From positions 1-64,000 of the forward strand of contig JBBQJW010000007.1 in assembly GCA_038326325.1 (NCBI GenBank): a stretch of 64,000 nucleotides of DNA. The letters are read 5' to 3'. The translations under genes were made by a program, and so were the position numbers. Shown here one piece after another: positions 1-10,300 of the stretch (positions are counted from its first letter, which is position 1; the number at the start of each line of letters is the position of its first letter). This stretch comes from UBA10324 sp038326325. Its GTDB lineage: Bacteria; Bacteroidota; Bacteroidia; Chitinophagales; UBA10324. The notes beneath the pieces are model-generated. The model made no database searches. It worked only from the letters and a program-made list of their open reading frames with translations, and was not told where the DNA came from.

Positions 1-336
1 AGAGTCGCGTTCGCGCATGGAGGTGGTTCGTTTCCCGCAACATTCGGAAGAATAGAACACGGCTTTAATGTGCGACCCGATTTAGTCGCGATTGATAATA
101 CTGTTACACCTCGAAATTACCTTGGTAAATTCTGGCTCGACTCGTTAGTGCATGACGCCGATATGCTCAACATTATTATAAAAATGATGGGCGAAGAAAA
201 GGTTTGTCTCGGTACCGATTATCCTTTTCCATTAGGGGAACTCGCTTCCGGAAAATTAATTGAGAGTATGAATCTTGATAAAACTATTCAGCAGAAATTA
301 CTGAGAGATAACGCCCTCACTTGGCTTGGACTATAA
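1..336 (+). CDS. ACMSD-type amidohydrolase, 3' part (2-amino-3-carboxymuconate-6-semialdehyde decarboxylase)
   Basis: The frame is open from the first base and only the last 111 residues are present; the start lies upstream of the window. The first residues read HGGGSFPATFGRIEHGF, the conserved ACMSD segment, and near the end comes the GTDYPFPLG motif of amidohydrolase_2 enzymes, whose Asp helps bind catalytic zinc. ACMSD decarboxylates the ring-opened product of 3-hydroxyanthranilate dioxygenase in the kynurenine (2-nitrobenzoate-type) pathway. The other steps of that route sit at 34.5-38.3 kb, which supports the assignment. A GTG at 70 could be mistaken for a start, but the conserved residues before it show that the gene runs on upstream. 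Confidence 0.88.
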   Translation, partial: RVAFAHGGGSFPATFGRIEHGFNVRPDLVAIDNTVTPRNYLGKFWLDSLVHDADMLNIIIKMMGEEKVCLGTDYPFPLGELASGKLIESMNLDKTIQQKLLRDNALTWLGL

Positions 337-361
337 TTCATTCTGGTTTATTTTTTCTATT

Positions 362-1075
362 TCACAAATCGAAAGTCACTATCAAAGGAGAGTGGTCGCT
401 TAACGAATTCCAGTCTTTATAACTTCCAACCTCAACATCAGAAACTTTTTTCATTAAGTCAACTGATGCAAAACAATATTCAAGGTGGTACGACTTTTCC
501 TGATGACGATATAAAAAAAATGTTGGATGAAATTCTTCTCCTTGTTTCTGATTATGGAAATTGTGATACGCGCTGTGAATATTTTTTTTCTTCAACCATT
601 CCACAACCGCGCTATGATTTCCTTCGCGTTTCGGTTTATCCCAAATTGTATTGCTATTAAAGTCACCAATTAAAATTGTACGCTTTCCATTTAGTGTTTT
701 TTCATAGTGGTGAATTGCTTTCCATACTTGGGTTACATAAGTTCCATCGGAGTCTTTCGGATTATTCGCCCAAATAGCGAACAAATTGAATTTGATTTTT
801 TTATTGGAAACTGAAAGAGGTAAAATGGTTTTCAGTTGCGTGTTGTGATTGTCGTGAAGTTTAAATTTGAAATCAGAATAAGAAAAAACACCCAGCCCTT
901 TATTCATGTTTTCGCCAGACCAAAAAATATCAGTTGGAGTTGGCATGTCTATACTGAATTTTAATTTATCAGGGTGTTCACACTCAGGCACAATTAGAAT
1001 ATCGGGTTTGTAATTCAGAATCTGTTCCGCCTTTTTACGAAAAGCCATGTTACAGTTCCAGGTTATAATTCGCAT
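362..1075 (-). CDS. endonuclease/exonuclease/phosphatase (EEP) family protein
   Basis: A 237-residue protein with the EEP fold. The N-terminal RIITWNCN strand starts the fold, IVPECEHP carries the metal-binding Glu, GDFNSN around residue 139 is the Asp/Asn catalytic motif, and the C-terminal SDHSPLIV holds the catalytic Asp-His pair. No signal peptide is apparent, so it is probably cytoplasmic. The family includes DNA repair nucleases and phosphodiesterases, and the substrate cannot be told from sequence. It ends close to the convergent ACMSD gene and lies downstream of the cytochrome b5-like gene on the same strand. Confidence 0.8.
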   Translation of the reverse strand: MRIITWNCNMAFRKKAEQILNYKPDILIVPECEHPDKLKFSIDMPTPTDIFWSGENMNKGLGVFSYSDFKFKLHDNHNTQLKTILPLSVSNKKIKFNLFAIWANNPKDSDGTYVTQVWKAIHHYEKTLNGKRTILIGDFNSNTIWDKPKREGNHSAVVEWLKKKNIHSAYHNFHNQKQGEEFHPTFFLYRHQEKSYHLEYCFASVDLMKKVSDVEVGSYKDWNSLSDHSPLIVTFDL

Positions 1076-1112
1076 TGTCGGTTAAAATGAAATTTATAAC
1101 TGTAACGAAAAT

Positions 1113-1367
1113 TTATAACTGTTCAATCAATCTCCCAATGGCTTTAAATCGCTCGAACACTTTTATCGTGTGCGGCGCTTCTTCTAATTCTTCAGTTAAG
1201 TCCTGACCCGCCCAGTGTTCGTAGTGTCTTCCGTTTCGCCATAAGCGGCTGTCTGTTACATCATAAATAATTTTGTTGAACGCGATCCAGATTTCGGGTT
1301 TGTCTTGTCCGTTGCGAAGCGCGAGTTGCGAGCGTGTATATGCAGGAAGCGTTGATGAATCCATCAA
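1113..1367 (-). CDS. cytochrome b5-like heme-binding domain protein
   Basis: An 84-residue single-domain protein. The WIAFNKIIYDVTDSRLW strand pattern, followed by HYEHWAGQDLTEEL and then APHTIKVFERF, matches the prokaryotic cytochrome b5-like family; the two candidate axial His are in the HWAGQDLT and PHTIKVF segments. There is no transmembrane anchor. Its start overlaps the stop of asd by 4 bp (ATGA), so the two are translationally coupled. A role in electron transfer or heme binding is likely, but the partner is unknown. Confidence 0.78.
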   Translation of the reverse strand: MMDSSTLPAYTRSQLALRNGQDKPEIWIAFNKIIYDVTDSRLWRNGRHYEHWAGQDLTEELEEAPHTIKVFERFKAIGRLIEQL

Positions 1368-2353
1368 ACTAATTTATTGCCCAGTAAATATTCAGCAATC
1401 TGAACGGCGTTTGTAGCCGCGCCTTTGCGAAGGTTATCGGAAACAATCCAGCAGTTGAGCGAGTTGGGGAGCGAATCATCTCTTCTTATTCTTCCAACGA
1501 ACACATCATCTTTTCCATGAGCGGTAATGGGCATCGGATAAATTTTATTCGCAGGGTCGTCTTGTACTGTTACACCTGAAGTGTCGCTTAGAATTTTTCG
1601 CACTTCATTCAAATCAAAATCTTTTTCGAAAGTAATGTTCACCGCTTCGCTGTGTCCGCCAATAACGGGAACCCGAACAGTTGTCGCTGTCAATGCGATA
1701 CTGTCGTCCATCATAATTTTTTTTGTTTCGTTCACCATTTTCATTTCCTCTTTTGTGTATCCGTTTTCCAGAAACACATCCACCTGCGGCAAACAATTCA
1801 AATCAATCTTGTATGGATAAGCCATTGGACCATCAATATTATTTCGCTCATTCATCAATTGTGTTACAGCGTTTTTTCCTGTGCCGCTAACAGATTGATA
1901 AGTGGAAACCACAATTCGTTTGATGCGATATTTTTTATGAAGCGGATTCAGCACCATCACCATTTGAATGGTGGAGCAATTAGGATTGGCAATAATTTTA
2001 TCTGTAACAGTCAGCACCTGTCCGTTAATTTCCGGAACGATTAATTTTTTGTCGGGATGCATTCGCCATGCGGAAGAATTATCAATCACGGTAGTTCCGG
2101 CTTCAGCGAACTTCGGAGCGTATTCCAATGAAACTGTTGAACCTGCTGAGAACAAAGCAATCGCAGGTTTTCTTTTTACAGCGTCATCAATTGCAACAAC
2201 AGAATATTCTTTTCCTTTAAAGGAAATTTTCTGTCCAACAGATTTTTCAGAAGCGACAGGAATTAATTCATAGATGGGAATATTCCGTTCCTCCAGCACT
2301 TTTAACATTTCCCGTCCCACCAAGCCGGTGACTCCCACAAGAGCAACTTTCAT
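1364..2353 (-). CDS. asd: aspartate-semialdehyde dehydrogenase
   Basis: Reduces aspartyl phosphate to aspartate semialdehyde with NADPH, the branch point to lysine/diaminopimelate, threonine and methionine. The 329-residue protein opens with the Rossmann motif KVALVGVTGLVGREM, has the catalytic Cys in ANPNCSTIQM (about residue 128), and carries the GRIRRDDS substrate-binding segment near the end. Length is normal for the family. Two adjacent ATGs (2356 and 2353) are possible starts; I chose the second because MKVALVG is the usual beginning. It is divergent from the secreted protein at 2430, with an inverted repeat between them. Confidence 0.96.
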   Translation of the reverse strand: MKVALVGVTGLVGREMLKVLEERNIPIYELIPVASEKSVGQKISFKGKEYSVVAIDDAVKRKPAIALFSAGSTVSLEYAPKFAEAGTTVIDNSSAWRMHPDKKLIVPEINGQVLTVTDKIIANPNCSTIQMVMVLNPLHKKYRIKRIVVSTYQSVSGTGKNAVTQLMNERNNIDGPMAYPYKIDLNCLPQVDVFLENGYTKEEMKMVNETKKIMMDDSIALTATTVRVPVIGGHSEAVNITFEKDFDLNEVRKILSDTSGVTVQDDPANKIYPMPITAHGKDDVFVGRIRRDDSLPNSLNCWIVSDNLRKGAATNAVQIAEYLLGNKLV

Positions 2354-2379
2354 CAATAATTATTTTTGGCGAATTTACT

Positions 2380-2399
2380 CTCACATAATTTGATGTGAG
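2380..2399. repeat. inverted repeat between divergent asd and secreted-protein genes
   Basis: Perfect 7-bp arms CTCACAT/ATGTGAG separated by 6 bp, in the roughly 75-bp gap between two divergent start codons. It could be a dimeric operator. There is no T-run, so a terminator is unlikely. Confidence 0.4.
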
Positions 2400-2429
2400 T
2401 TGCTTAATATTGAATTCCTTTTCAACACC

Positions 2430-5033
2430 ATGAAACCGATATTCCATAAGATTTTTTTAGCACTGATAATTCTTATCCCGAAAGTTTTACTCGCGCAGGT
2501 TCAGGATAATTTCAACGACAATGATTTTACAACCGGAACATTGTGGAGCGGTGATGATGCGGAGTGGACAGCAGTTACAGGACAATTGCAAACCAATGGC
2601 CCGGCTGTTACACCTACCACTACACATCTTTCAACTGCTTCAACATTAGCTTCTAATTGTCAATGGGAATTTTTCGCAAATCCAAAATGCTCAACAAGCT
2701 CAGGAAATTACATGGAAGTTTTTCTCATTTCTGATTCAGCAAACCTGGAAAATTTAGTTAGTGGATACTTTGTGAAAATCGGAAACACTGCCGATGAAGT
2801 GAGTTTGTATAAAACAGTTGCCGGAGTTGAAACGAAGATTATTGACGGAGCCGATGGAACAGTTGCGAGTTCTTCAAACAATCCGATGAAGGTGAAAGTG
2901 ATTCGTGATGCTGCCGGAAATTTCTCGCTTTATCACGACAACACCGGAACTGGAAGTAGTTATGTATTGGAAGGAAGTGTAACAGATTTAACTTTTACCA
3001 CAAGCGCTTACTTTGGTGTGTTGGTGAAATATTCAGCAAGCAACAATTTGAAATATTTTTTTGATGATTTGTATGTTGGTCCGATTATAATTGACAATAC
3101 TCCACCAACAATAGTATCTGCGACTGTGGTTGATGCAACTCATGTTGATTTATTTTTTAGTGAAGCAGTTGACTCGGCTACTGCCGAAAATCATTTGAAC
3201 TACACAATAAATAATTCTATCGGTTCGCCGACAACTGTTACACGCGACATTTCAAATTTCAGTGAGGTTCATCTTACACTTGCAACGCTGTTACTGAGCG
3301 CAACGAACTACATCCTCACCTGCATCGGCGTACAAGATATTGCAGGTAACGGAACTCCGGGTGCGAGTGTTCAATTCAGTTTTTATCAGCCACAGCAATA
3401 CGATGTGCTCATCAATGAAATCATGGCGCATCCAAATCCCGTAGTTTCATTACCTGATGCTGAATATCTTGAATTCTATAATCGCTCTGCCTTTGATATT
3501 AATTTAAACAACTGGACTATCAGTGATGCGACAAGTACCTATTCATTTCCGTCCTATATAATTCATCCCGACAGTTTTTTGATTTTATGCAGCGCATCGA
3601 ATTATTCTTTGCTTTCTGTTTTTGGAAATGCTCTTGGACTTTCTTCTTTCCCGACATTGAATGATAGTGGTGATAGCTTGAAATTGAGAAATGAAAATGG
3701 AATACTGATTAATGCAGTAAATTATTCTTCATCGTGGTATCAGGATGCTTTGAAAGATGCGGGCGGTTGGTCATTGGAAAGAATTGACCCGGCAAATCCT
3801 TGCGCCGGAAGTAATAACTGGAAAGCTTCTTTAAGTGTTACAGGTGGAACTCCCGGTAAAATAAATTCCGTTCATGGAAATAATCCTGATACACAAGCAC
3901 CGCAATTATTGCGCGCGACGATTATTGATAATCAAACTATAAAATTATTTTTTAACGAATCATTGGATAGCGCCATTGCAGCTTTGACTGGAAATTATTT
4001 AATCTCTCCATATAGCGGAGCTATAGTTTCCGCAATGCCACAAAATGATTTTTCCACCGTAATTATTTCTCTCTCTCCAGCGATTGATTCCGATAAAATT
4101 TATACAATGCTTTGCTACAACCTTTCCGATTGCAGCGGAAATGTTATTGTTACAGATGATTTAACACATTTTGCAATCCCAGAAAATCCTGATTCGTTAG
4201 ATGTAATTATTAATGAAATTCTTTTCAATCCTGTTACAGGTGGAAGCGATTTCGTTGAATTGTTTAACCGCTCCAATAAAATTCTTGACCTCAAACAATT
4301 GTACATCGCGTCGCGAAATGACACAGGTGCGATTACTTCAGCATCACAATGCAGCGATGGATTTTTATTGTTGCCGGGAGAATATGTAGCGATTACCGAA
4401 AACGCGGATTGGGTAACAACAAACTATTTCACCCCAATGCCACAGAATGTTTTGCAGGTGAGTTCGCTTCCATCTTTCAATGATGATAAAGGAAAAGTTG
4501 TGCTCACGACCGCGAATGGAAATGTGTTGGATGAACTGCACTATCTCGACAATTGGCATTTCGCTCTGCTCAATAATCATGAAGGTGTAACACTTGAACG
4601 GATTTCACCAACTGCTTCAACACAGGATTCTTTGAACTGGCATTCCGCCGCTTCAACAGTTGGATATGGAACTCCTGCATATCAGAATTCGCAATTCAAA
4701 AATCAAAACGCTGATAATAATATCAGCGTTGATCCCGAAGTTTTTTCCCCTGATCAGGATGGATATAACGATGTGGTTTCCATCTCTTACAATTTCGACC
4801 AATCAGGGTATGTAGCTAATGTAACAGTGTTCAACGAAAGAGGATTACCTGTTCGAGCGCTTGTTCAAAATGCATTGCTCGAGTCAAAAGGGTTTTTTAA
4901 TTGGGATGGAATTACCGATGATAAATTGCGGGCCGAAGTTGGCGTTTACATTATTTACTTTGAGTACTTCGATTTGAAAGGCACGGTACACCACGAAAAG
5001 AAAATTTGTGTACTCGCCGGAAGGAAGAACTGA
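2430..5033 (+). CDS. secreted lamin-tail / Ig-like domain protein with FlgD-like C-terminal domain
   Basis: An 867-residue exported protein. I chose the ATG at 2430 because a clean signal peptide follows (hydrophobic LALIILIPKVLLA, then Gln). Order: a laminin-G/concanavalin-like N-terminal region; an SbsA-type Ig-like domain beginning DNTPPTIVSATVVD; a lamin-tail domain around LINEIMAHPNP; a second Ig-like domain at DTQAPQLLRATIIDN; a second lamin-tail domain at VIINEILFNP; then a FlgD/CHU_C-like last 100 residues starting DPEVFSPDQDGYNDV. This layout is typical of large surface proteins exported by the type IX system in Bacteroidota. The ligand is unknown. It contains at least eight copies of the TGTWACA word. 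Confidence 0.85.
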   Translation: MKPIFHKIFLALIILIPKVLLAQVQDNFNDNDFTTGTLWSGDDAEWTAVTGQLQTNGPAVTPTTTHLSTASTLASNCQWEFFANPKCSTSSGNYMEVFLISDSANLENLVSGYFVKIGNTADEVSLYKTVAGVETKIIDGADGTVASSSNNPMKVKVIRDAAGNFSLYHDNTGTGSSYVLEGSVTDLTFTTSAYFGVLVKYSASNNLKYFFDDLYVGPIIIDNTPPTIVSATVVDATHVDLFFSEAVDSATAENHLNYTINNSIGSPTTVTRDISNFSEVHLTLATLLLSATNYILTCIGVQDIAGNGTPGASVQFSFYQPQQYDVLINEIMAHPNPVVSLPDAEYLEFYNRSAFDINLNNWTISDATSTYSFPSYIIHPDSFLILCSASNYSLLSVFGNALGLSSFPTLNDSGDSLKLRNENGILINAVNYSSSWYQDALKDAGGWSLERIDPANPCAGSNNWKASLSVTGGTPGKINSVHGNNPDTQAPQLLRATIIDNQTIKLFFNESLDSAIAALTGNYLISPYSGAIVSAMPQNDFSTVIISLSPAIDSDKIYTMLCYNLSDCSGNVIVTDDLTHFAIPENPDSLDVIINEILFNPVTGGSDFVELFNRSNKILDLKQLYIASRNDTGAITSASQCSDGFLLLPGEYVAITENADWVTTNYFTPMPQNVLQVSSLPSFNDDKGKVVLTTANGNVLDELHYLDNWHFALLNNHEGVTLERISPTASTQDSLNWHSAASTVGYGTPAYQNSQFKNQNADNNISVDPEVFSPDQDGYNDVVSISYNFDQSGYVANVTVFNERGLPVRALVQNALLESKGFFNWDGITDDKLRAEVGVYIIYFEYFDLKGTVHHEKKICVLAGRKN

Positions 5034-5066
5034 GTGTGATTTAATTTTGAAAATATTTATTCGGAG

Positions 5067-5960
5067 ATGATACAGACGATACTTCTTGTTGACGACGATC
5101 CGCTTTTTATAAAACTTGTTTCACCGTTATTATCAAAGGAAGGATATTCTTTACTCACTGCAACAAATGCGAGTGATGCTCAAATAATTTTACAACAGAA
5201 CAGCGAAAATATTTCAGTCGTGTTGCTCGATTGGGAAATGCCGAACATGACCGGCATTGAGTTACTTCGATGGATTCGCGAACAACCGACATTTGAATCT
5301 ATCCAGGTGATTATGCAAACCGGAATGGACAGGCCGGAAAACATAAAGGAAGGAATTGACGCCGGCGCTTACTATTATTTAACGAAGCCGATCAAGCGTG
5401 AAGTTTTACTGTCAACCATTCACGCGGCGATTCTTGATCACGAACATCAGAAAGAATTACTCACTAAGCTTAAGCAGGCCGAAAATTCTTTCCGGTTATT
5501 AGACGAAGCAGTTTTTCGTTTTCATACTGTTACAGAAGGTGAATTCATGGCGGTGCGCATCGCGAACATTTGCGCCATACCCGAAGAGGCGATGTATGTT
5601 TCAGAATTATTATCAAATGCTGTAGAGCATGGAAATCTTGGAATTACTTATGAAGAGAAAACCTCTTTGATTGAAAGTGGAACTTTGCAAGATGAAATTG
5701 AAAGACGATTAACGCTACCCGAATATAAAAACCGGAAAGTGAAAGTGTGTTTGAAAAAGGAAGACACGACAATGAGCATGACCATTGAAGACGAGGGCGA
5801 TGGATTCGACTTTCAGAAATTCCTTCAGTTCGACGACTCAAGAATATTTGACAATCACGGACGAGGAATCGCCATTGTAAATTCTTATCTCAACATGCAA
5901 TATCTTGATAAAGGGAATAAAGTTTTAGTTAAATTAGCCTTGAAAGAAACTGGAAACTAA
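5067..5960 (+). CDS. response regulator fused to a GHKL (anti-sigma-like) ATPase domain
   Basis: A 297-residue protein in two parts. Residues 1-125 are a receiver domain: the acidic patch VDDD near residue 8, the phosphoacceptor Asp in VLLDWEMPN, and the conserved Lys in YYLTKPIK. After a short helical linker, residues about 150-297 form a GHKL ATPase: SELLSNAVEHGN is the N-box, and DEGDGF and HGRGIAIV are the G1 and G2 boxes. There is no DNA-binding output and no dimerisation His domain, so this resembles RsbW/SpoIIAB-type serine kinases under direct phosphorelay control. It starts 34 bp after the secreted protein gene. No cognate sensor kinase is adjacent. Confidence 0.85.
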   Translation: MIQTILLVDDDPLFIKLVSPLLSKEGYSLLTATNASDAQIILQQNSENISVVLLDWEMPNMTGIELLRWIREQPTFESIQVIMQTGMDRPENIKEGIDAGAYYYLTKPIKREVLLSTIHAAILDHEHQKELLTKLKQAENSFRLLDEAVFRFHTVTEGEFMAVRIANICAIPEEAMYVSELLSNAVEHGNLGITYEEKTSLIESGTLQDEIERRLTLPEYKNRKVKVCLKKEDTTMSMTIEDEGDGFDFQKFLQFDDSRIFDNHGRGIAIVNSYLNMQYLDKGNKVLVKLALKETGN

Positions 5961-5987
5961 ATCCAAATATTTTTTTTCGTTTCGAAG

Positions 5988-7238
5988 TTAGTTTTTTATT
6001 TCAGTTGTAACAAATTTTATATAGTTGGTTTCGTGCGATGAAAACGAAAATTTTGAAATTATTTTTTCGCGTGCTTTGATTCCGATTTTCGAAAAATTAT
6101 TTTTTTGTTCAGCAACTTCCATTAAAATTTTCTCCCAGTTTTTATCGTCCTTGACAAGAAACCCGTTTATTTTATCATCTATGATTTCATTATTAATTGT
6201 TACGCCGCTTGCAACACTAACAATACCCATTCCCATGTATTGAATGAGTTTAAAGCCTCCCTTGCCTCTTGTTACTTCATTATCGTCTAATGGCATTAAT
6301 CCGACATCAATTGATCGAAGCAATTTATAATCATCATATAAGTTCCAGGGAATATTTACAATTTCAAAATTCGTTTTTGCTTCAAAATTTTTATTGCAAA
6401 TAATAATTAATCGAATTTTTTTCTGTTTTGCTAATTCATTTAATGGGGCAATAATTTTATTCAGATTAAACAGATTGCCTTCGCTACCAATCCATCCAAA
6501 GTCTATTGTTTCTTTATTAAGGGCATATGTTTTCTGAGTATATTTTTCATAATCAACACATGTTGGAATTATTGAAATATTTTTTTCTTCTGCCGACTTT
6601 ATTTTTTTTACCACAAAATTTTTAAGGTAAGTCGAGCCAACAATAAAGCGAGTATAGAAATTGAGACTTTCAATGAACTTAGAAGATGATTCAAGCAGAA
6701 AAAAACCATACAAACTTTTTTTTCTTGATTGATTTTTGGCTGCTGAAATATCATCATCAAAATCAAGAATAATATTTGGGTGTAACGCTGACATAAATTT
6801 TTCCATAAAAAGATTACCATAATCATTATGGATTAAAAGTTCTCTACGAATAATAACACAATCATACCGAACAGCAACAAAACACTGCCTTATTCTCTTT
6901 AAACAATAAAACAGAAAGAATAAAAGTTTGTTTCGATCCGCATCATAAAACTTAGCTTCACTTCTGCTATCAAAAACAAAGAGAATTTTAGTTTCAAGTT
7001 TATTTGCATTTAGTCTTTCAGCCCACTTTAATGTTCTATAAACGCTGCCGGCATTTTCGAGGTGGGTATTTTCAAGAAATAGTATTTTCTTAATTTTCTT
7101 TTTGTAAGCCCACTTTTTAAAACGGGTAATTTGCAAAAGAAAAGTTACTGCCCATACAAAAAGCAATACAGCCCAAAAAGAAAAGAAAAAAACAAAAAGT
7201 AAAAGATAATGCCTTATTGAAATTATAGCTTTTCGCAC
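5988..7238 (-). CDS. glycosyltransferase family 4-like protein, N-terminally membrane-anchored
   Basis: A 416-residue protein. A strongly hydrophobic segment (residues about 12-35) anchors it to the membrane. The C-terminal half has the GT-B pattern: FGWIGSEGN before the nucleotide-sugar domain, LRSIDVGLMPL, and GGFKLIQYMGMG, where the acceptor/donor-binding Glu of GT4 enzymes is usually found but here reads KLIQYM. The gene is noticeably more AT-rich than its neighbours and holds only one TGTWACA copy, at its extreme 3' end, which hints at recent acquisition. Likely role: surface polysaccharide or protein glycosylation. The sugar is unknown. Confidence 0.8.
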   Translation of the reverse strand: MRKAIISIRHYLLLFVFFFSFWAVLLFVWAVTFLLQITRFKKWAYKKKIKKILFLENTHLENAGSVYRTLKWAERLNANKLETKILFVFDSRSEAKFYDADRNKLLFFLFYCLKRIRQCFVAVRYDCVIIRRELLIHNDYGNLFMEKFMSALHPNIILDFDDDISAAKNQSRKKSLYGFFLLESSSKFIESLNFYTRFIVGSTYLKNFVVKKIKSAEEKNISIIPTCVDYEKYTQKTYALNKETIDFGWIGSEGNLFNLNKIIAPLNELAKQKKIRLIIICNKNFEAKTNFEIVNIPWNLYDDYKLLRSIDVGLMPLDDNEVTRGKGGFKLIQYMGMGIVSVASGVTINNEIIDDKINGFLVKDDKNWEKILMEVAEQKNNFSKIGIKAREKIISKFSFSSHETNYIKFVTTEIKN

Positions 7239-7352
7239 TAATTAAGAAGAGTTGAAAAATTTCTTCAAATTTAGAATACAATACTTATATCCATTAAATA
7301 AAATAGTTTATCGCATGGGCAAAATAGAATTTCAATATCTTTTGAGCAATGT

Positions 7353-10300
7353 TTATTTTATGAGTGTTACATCACCCTTAACTTTTATTTTCTTCCCCGA
7401 ATCAAACTGAATAATACCTGAATAAACATACACACCGGTATTTAAACTCAAGCCAAGAAAAGTTCCATCCCAACTATCGTCTGTACTATGAATTGTGTAA
7501 AGTTTTTCTCCAAGTCTGGAAAAAATATTCAATTCAGCTTTTGCAACCCTGCTTCCATAAACTCTGAATACATCGTTCATATCATCTCCATTTGGAGTAA
7601 ATGCATTCGGAATAAAAAAATCAGGATTTGGTCGAATGATGAAGTGTCCGGCACTTGAACTGTCGAAACATCCCAATTCATTCATCGCATACATTGTAAC
7701 TGCAAACCTTCCTGTGTCCATATAAGTATGATAAGGATTCTGGGAACTGCTGTTTTCTCCATCTCCGAAATTCCAGGTGAAAGAAGTTGCGTTGCTTGAA
7801 TGATCTATAAAATAAATTGTAGCACCTGCAAGATCAATAGCTGAATCGGTGGTTGGAGTATAAGTAAAAGCTGCAACAGGGGTTGGTAACACAAGAATAT
7901 ATCCCGGAAGAGTAAGGGTTGCACTGCAATTATTATTATCTGTTACAGTAAGCGAAACATCATAAGAACCTTTAGGAAAGAAATGCTGAAATGAAGTTGT
8001 TGTAGCTGTTGTTCCATCACTCAAAGACCACAAATAAGAAACACCGGGAGTAGTAGTAATAAGAGTTGTTGTTAAAGAATCACAGGCTGAGTGTGGTTGA
8101 GCATTAATGTTTATCTGTGGCAGCGGGTTTACAAACACCACATGATTTGTTGTGGGTGATATACAACCATTTTCAGAAACCACCAATGAAACAGTATTTA
8201 ATCCGGGGGCATTAATAAGAATTGAAACTGGTCCCTGGCCATTGCCCGACGAAATTATTCCAGAACCGGTATTCCAGTTATAAGTTGAAAAGGCAGAGGA
8301 GCTTCCAGTATAATTGAGTGTAACAGTTTCACCGGAACAAATTGTATCATCTGAAATAGTGAAAGTGGAAGCGGGAATTGCATAAACTGTAACAGCAGTA
8401 GTTGCAACATTGCTAGTGCAACCTAATTCAGTTACAGAAAGTGTAACAGTATAATTTCCTGCTACTGGAAAACCCACAGTATAAGGTCCTTGTCCTGTTC
8501 CGGAGGAAGCCGTTCCGCCTCCGAAACTCCAGTTGTATGTTGCCGCTGCGCTTCCACTTCCGACATAAGTAATTGTCGTGGAGTTTATCAAACAAATTGC
8601 ATTAGGTGCGGCTCCGATGTTTGCAGTCGGAACAGGATTAACTGTTACCTGAATATTGCTTGAAGGAGAGGTGCAACCATTTCCATCAATATAGGTCACA
8701 GAGTAATTTCCGGTTGTTGTAACAGAAATGGAAGAAGTGTTTACACCCGTGCTCCATAAATTTCCAGAGGGATAGTTAGAAGAAAGTGTAATAATTCCGC
8801 CCTGACAAAATGTGGTTGCACCTGATGGGGTAATTATTGGTGCAGCCGGAATTGGATTAACTGTTACAGTAACATCGGCAGAAACACCACTACATCCGTT
8901 AGCATCTGTAACGGTGGTTGAGAAAGTGCCTGAAGCAACTACATTGATTGTATTTGAAATTGCACCTGTGCTCCATAGGTTTCCAACATTGTAATTTGAT
9001 GAAAGTGTAACAGAACCACCCTGGCAAAAGGAAATCGGACCGGACGCAGTAATCTGAGGAGTTGGATTTGGGTTAACTGTTACAGTAGTCGTTGCTGAAG
9101 TATCAACACAACCGTTCCCTAAATTAACAATGTATGAAAATGCACCTGTTGCATTTACTGTTAATGAAGTGGCAGTTGACCCATTGCTCCATAAGATACC
9201 AATTGGATAAGCAGCACTAAGGGTTACACTTCCACCCTGACAAAATGTTGTTGTACCACTTGGGGAAATCGTAGCAACCGGTTGAGCAACTACGGTGATT
9301 GATATTGGAGTTGAAGTTGAAGAACATCCGTTTGCATCTGTAATGGTTGCAGTATAATTTCCTGTTGCGTTAACCGATAATGTTGAACCACTCGTTCCAC
9401 CAGGCTGCCAGACTGAATTTGCACCTGCATCAGAAGTAAGTGTAACAGTTCCACCCGTACAGAAAAAGGTTCCTCCTGAAGCGGTTAAGTTTGGAGTGGG
9501 TGGAGAAGGGTTTACAATAACTATCGCATTAGCTGCTGATGTGCATCCTGTTGCAGATGTGGCAGTCACAGAATAAACCCCACTTATTAGTGCTATAACA
9601 GAAACAACGGTACTGCTTGTACTCCATAAATAAGACGAAGCAGCAGAAGCGGTAAGTGTTACACTATCACCCTGACAAAAAGTGGTAGCACCTGATGCAG
9701 CAATTGTTAAATTAAAAGCGGGAGGTTCTGTAACTATAAAAGTATCTTGTGCCGAAGTGCCACCACTTGAAACTGTTACAATATAAGTTCCTGCAACAAG
9801 GTTTGATAAATCTTCAGTTGTAGCGCCTGTGCTCCATAAATAAGTGTAAGGGGCACCAACCATTACATTATATTCTTCACATTCGCCATAAGAAAATTGT
9901 GTGCAATAACCGTTTGATGCGGGAATTCCTGCATAAGTGGAACGAACTCTCATTCTCTTCATCCCGCAGGCAGTGTTTGCAGGCACAGTTATATTTCCAT
10001 TAAAAACCTGAAACCCAGCTGAACCTGTATTATAACAATCTTCACCGGGATCGGCATAATCACCATCGTTATTCCAATCAATCCAAATCCTCATACCATG
10101 CGAATAAGTAGAGCCACAACCCGAAGTAGCACATTGAACATGTACTCCGAAAACCTGTCCGGGATTTACTGTAACAGTCATTGCATTAAAATAATGATAG
10201 TTGGTCGGCAGAAATCCGTTACATCCGGAATTCATGTTTGTGATATTTGTTGAACCAAGTGTTGTCCAGAAGTTATTTATAAAATCCCATGTTGTTGGAC

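Noticed and set aside
7900..9800. Regular repeats in the adhesin gene that could look like a CRISPR array or minisatellite
   Set aside because: The period is about 220 bp and the units are diverged Ig-like protein modules (GATTFCQGGSVTLS), not short identical repeats with spacers.
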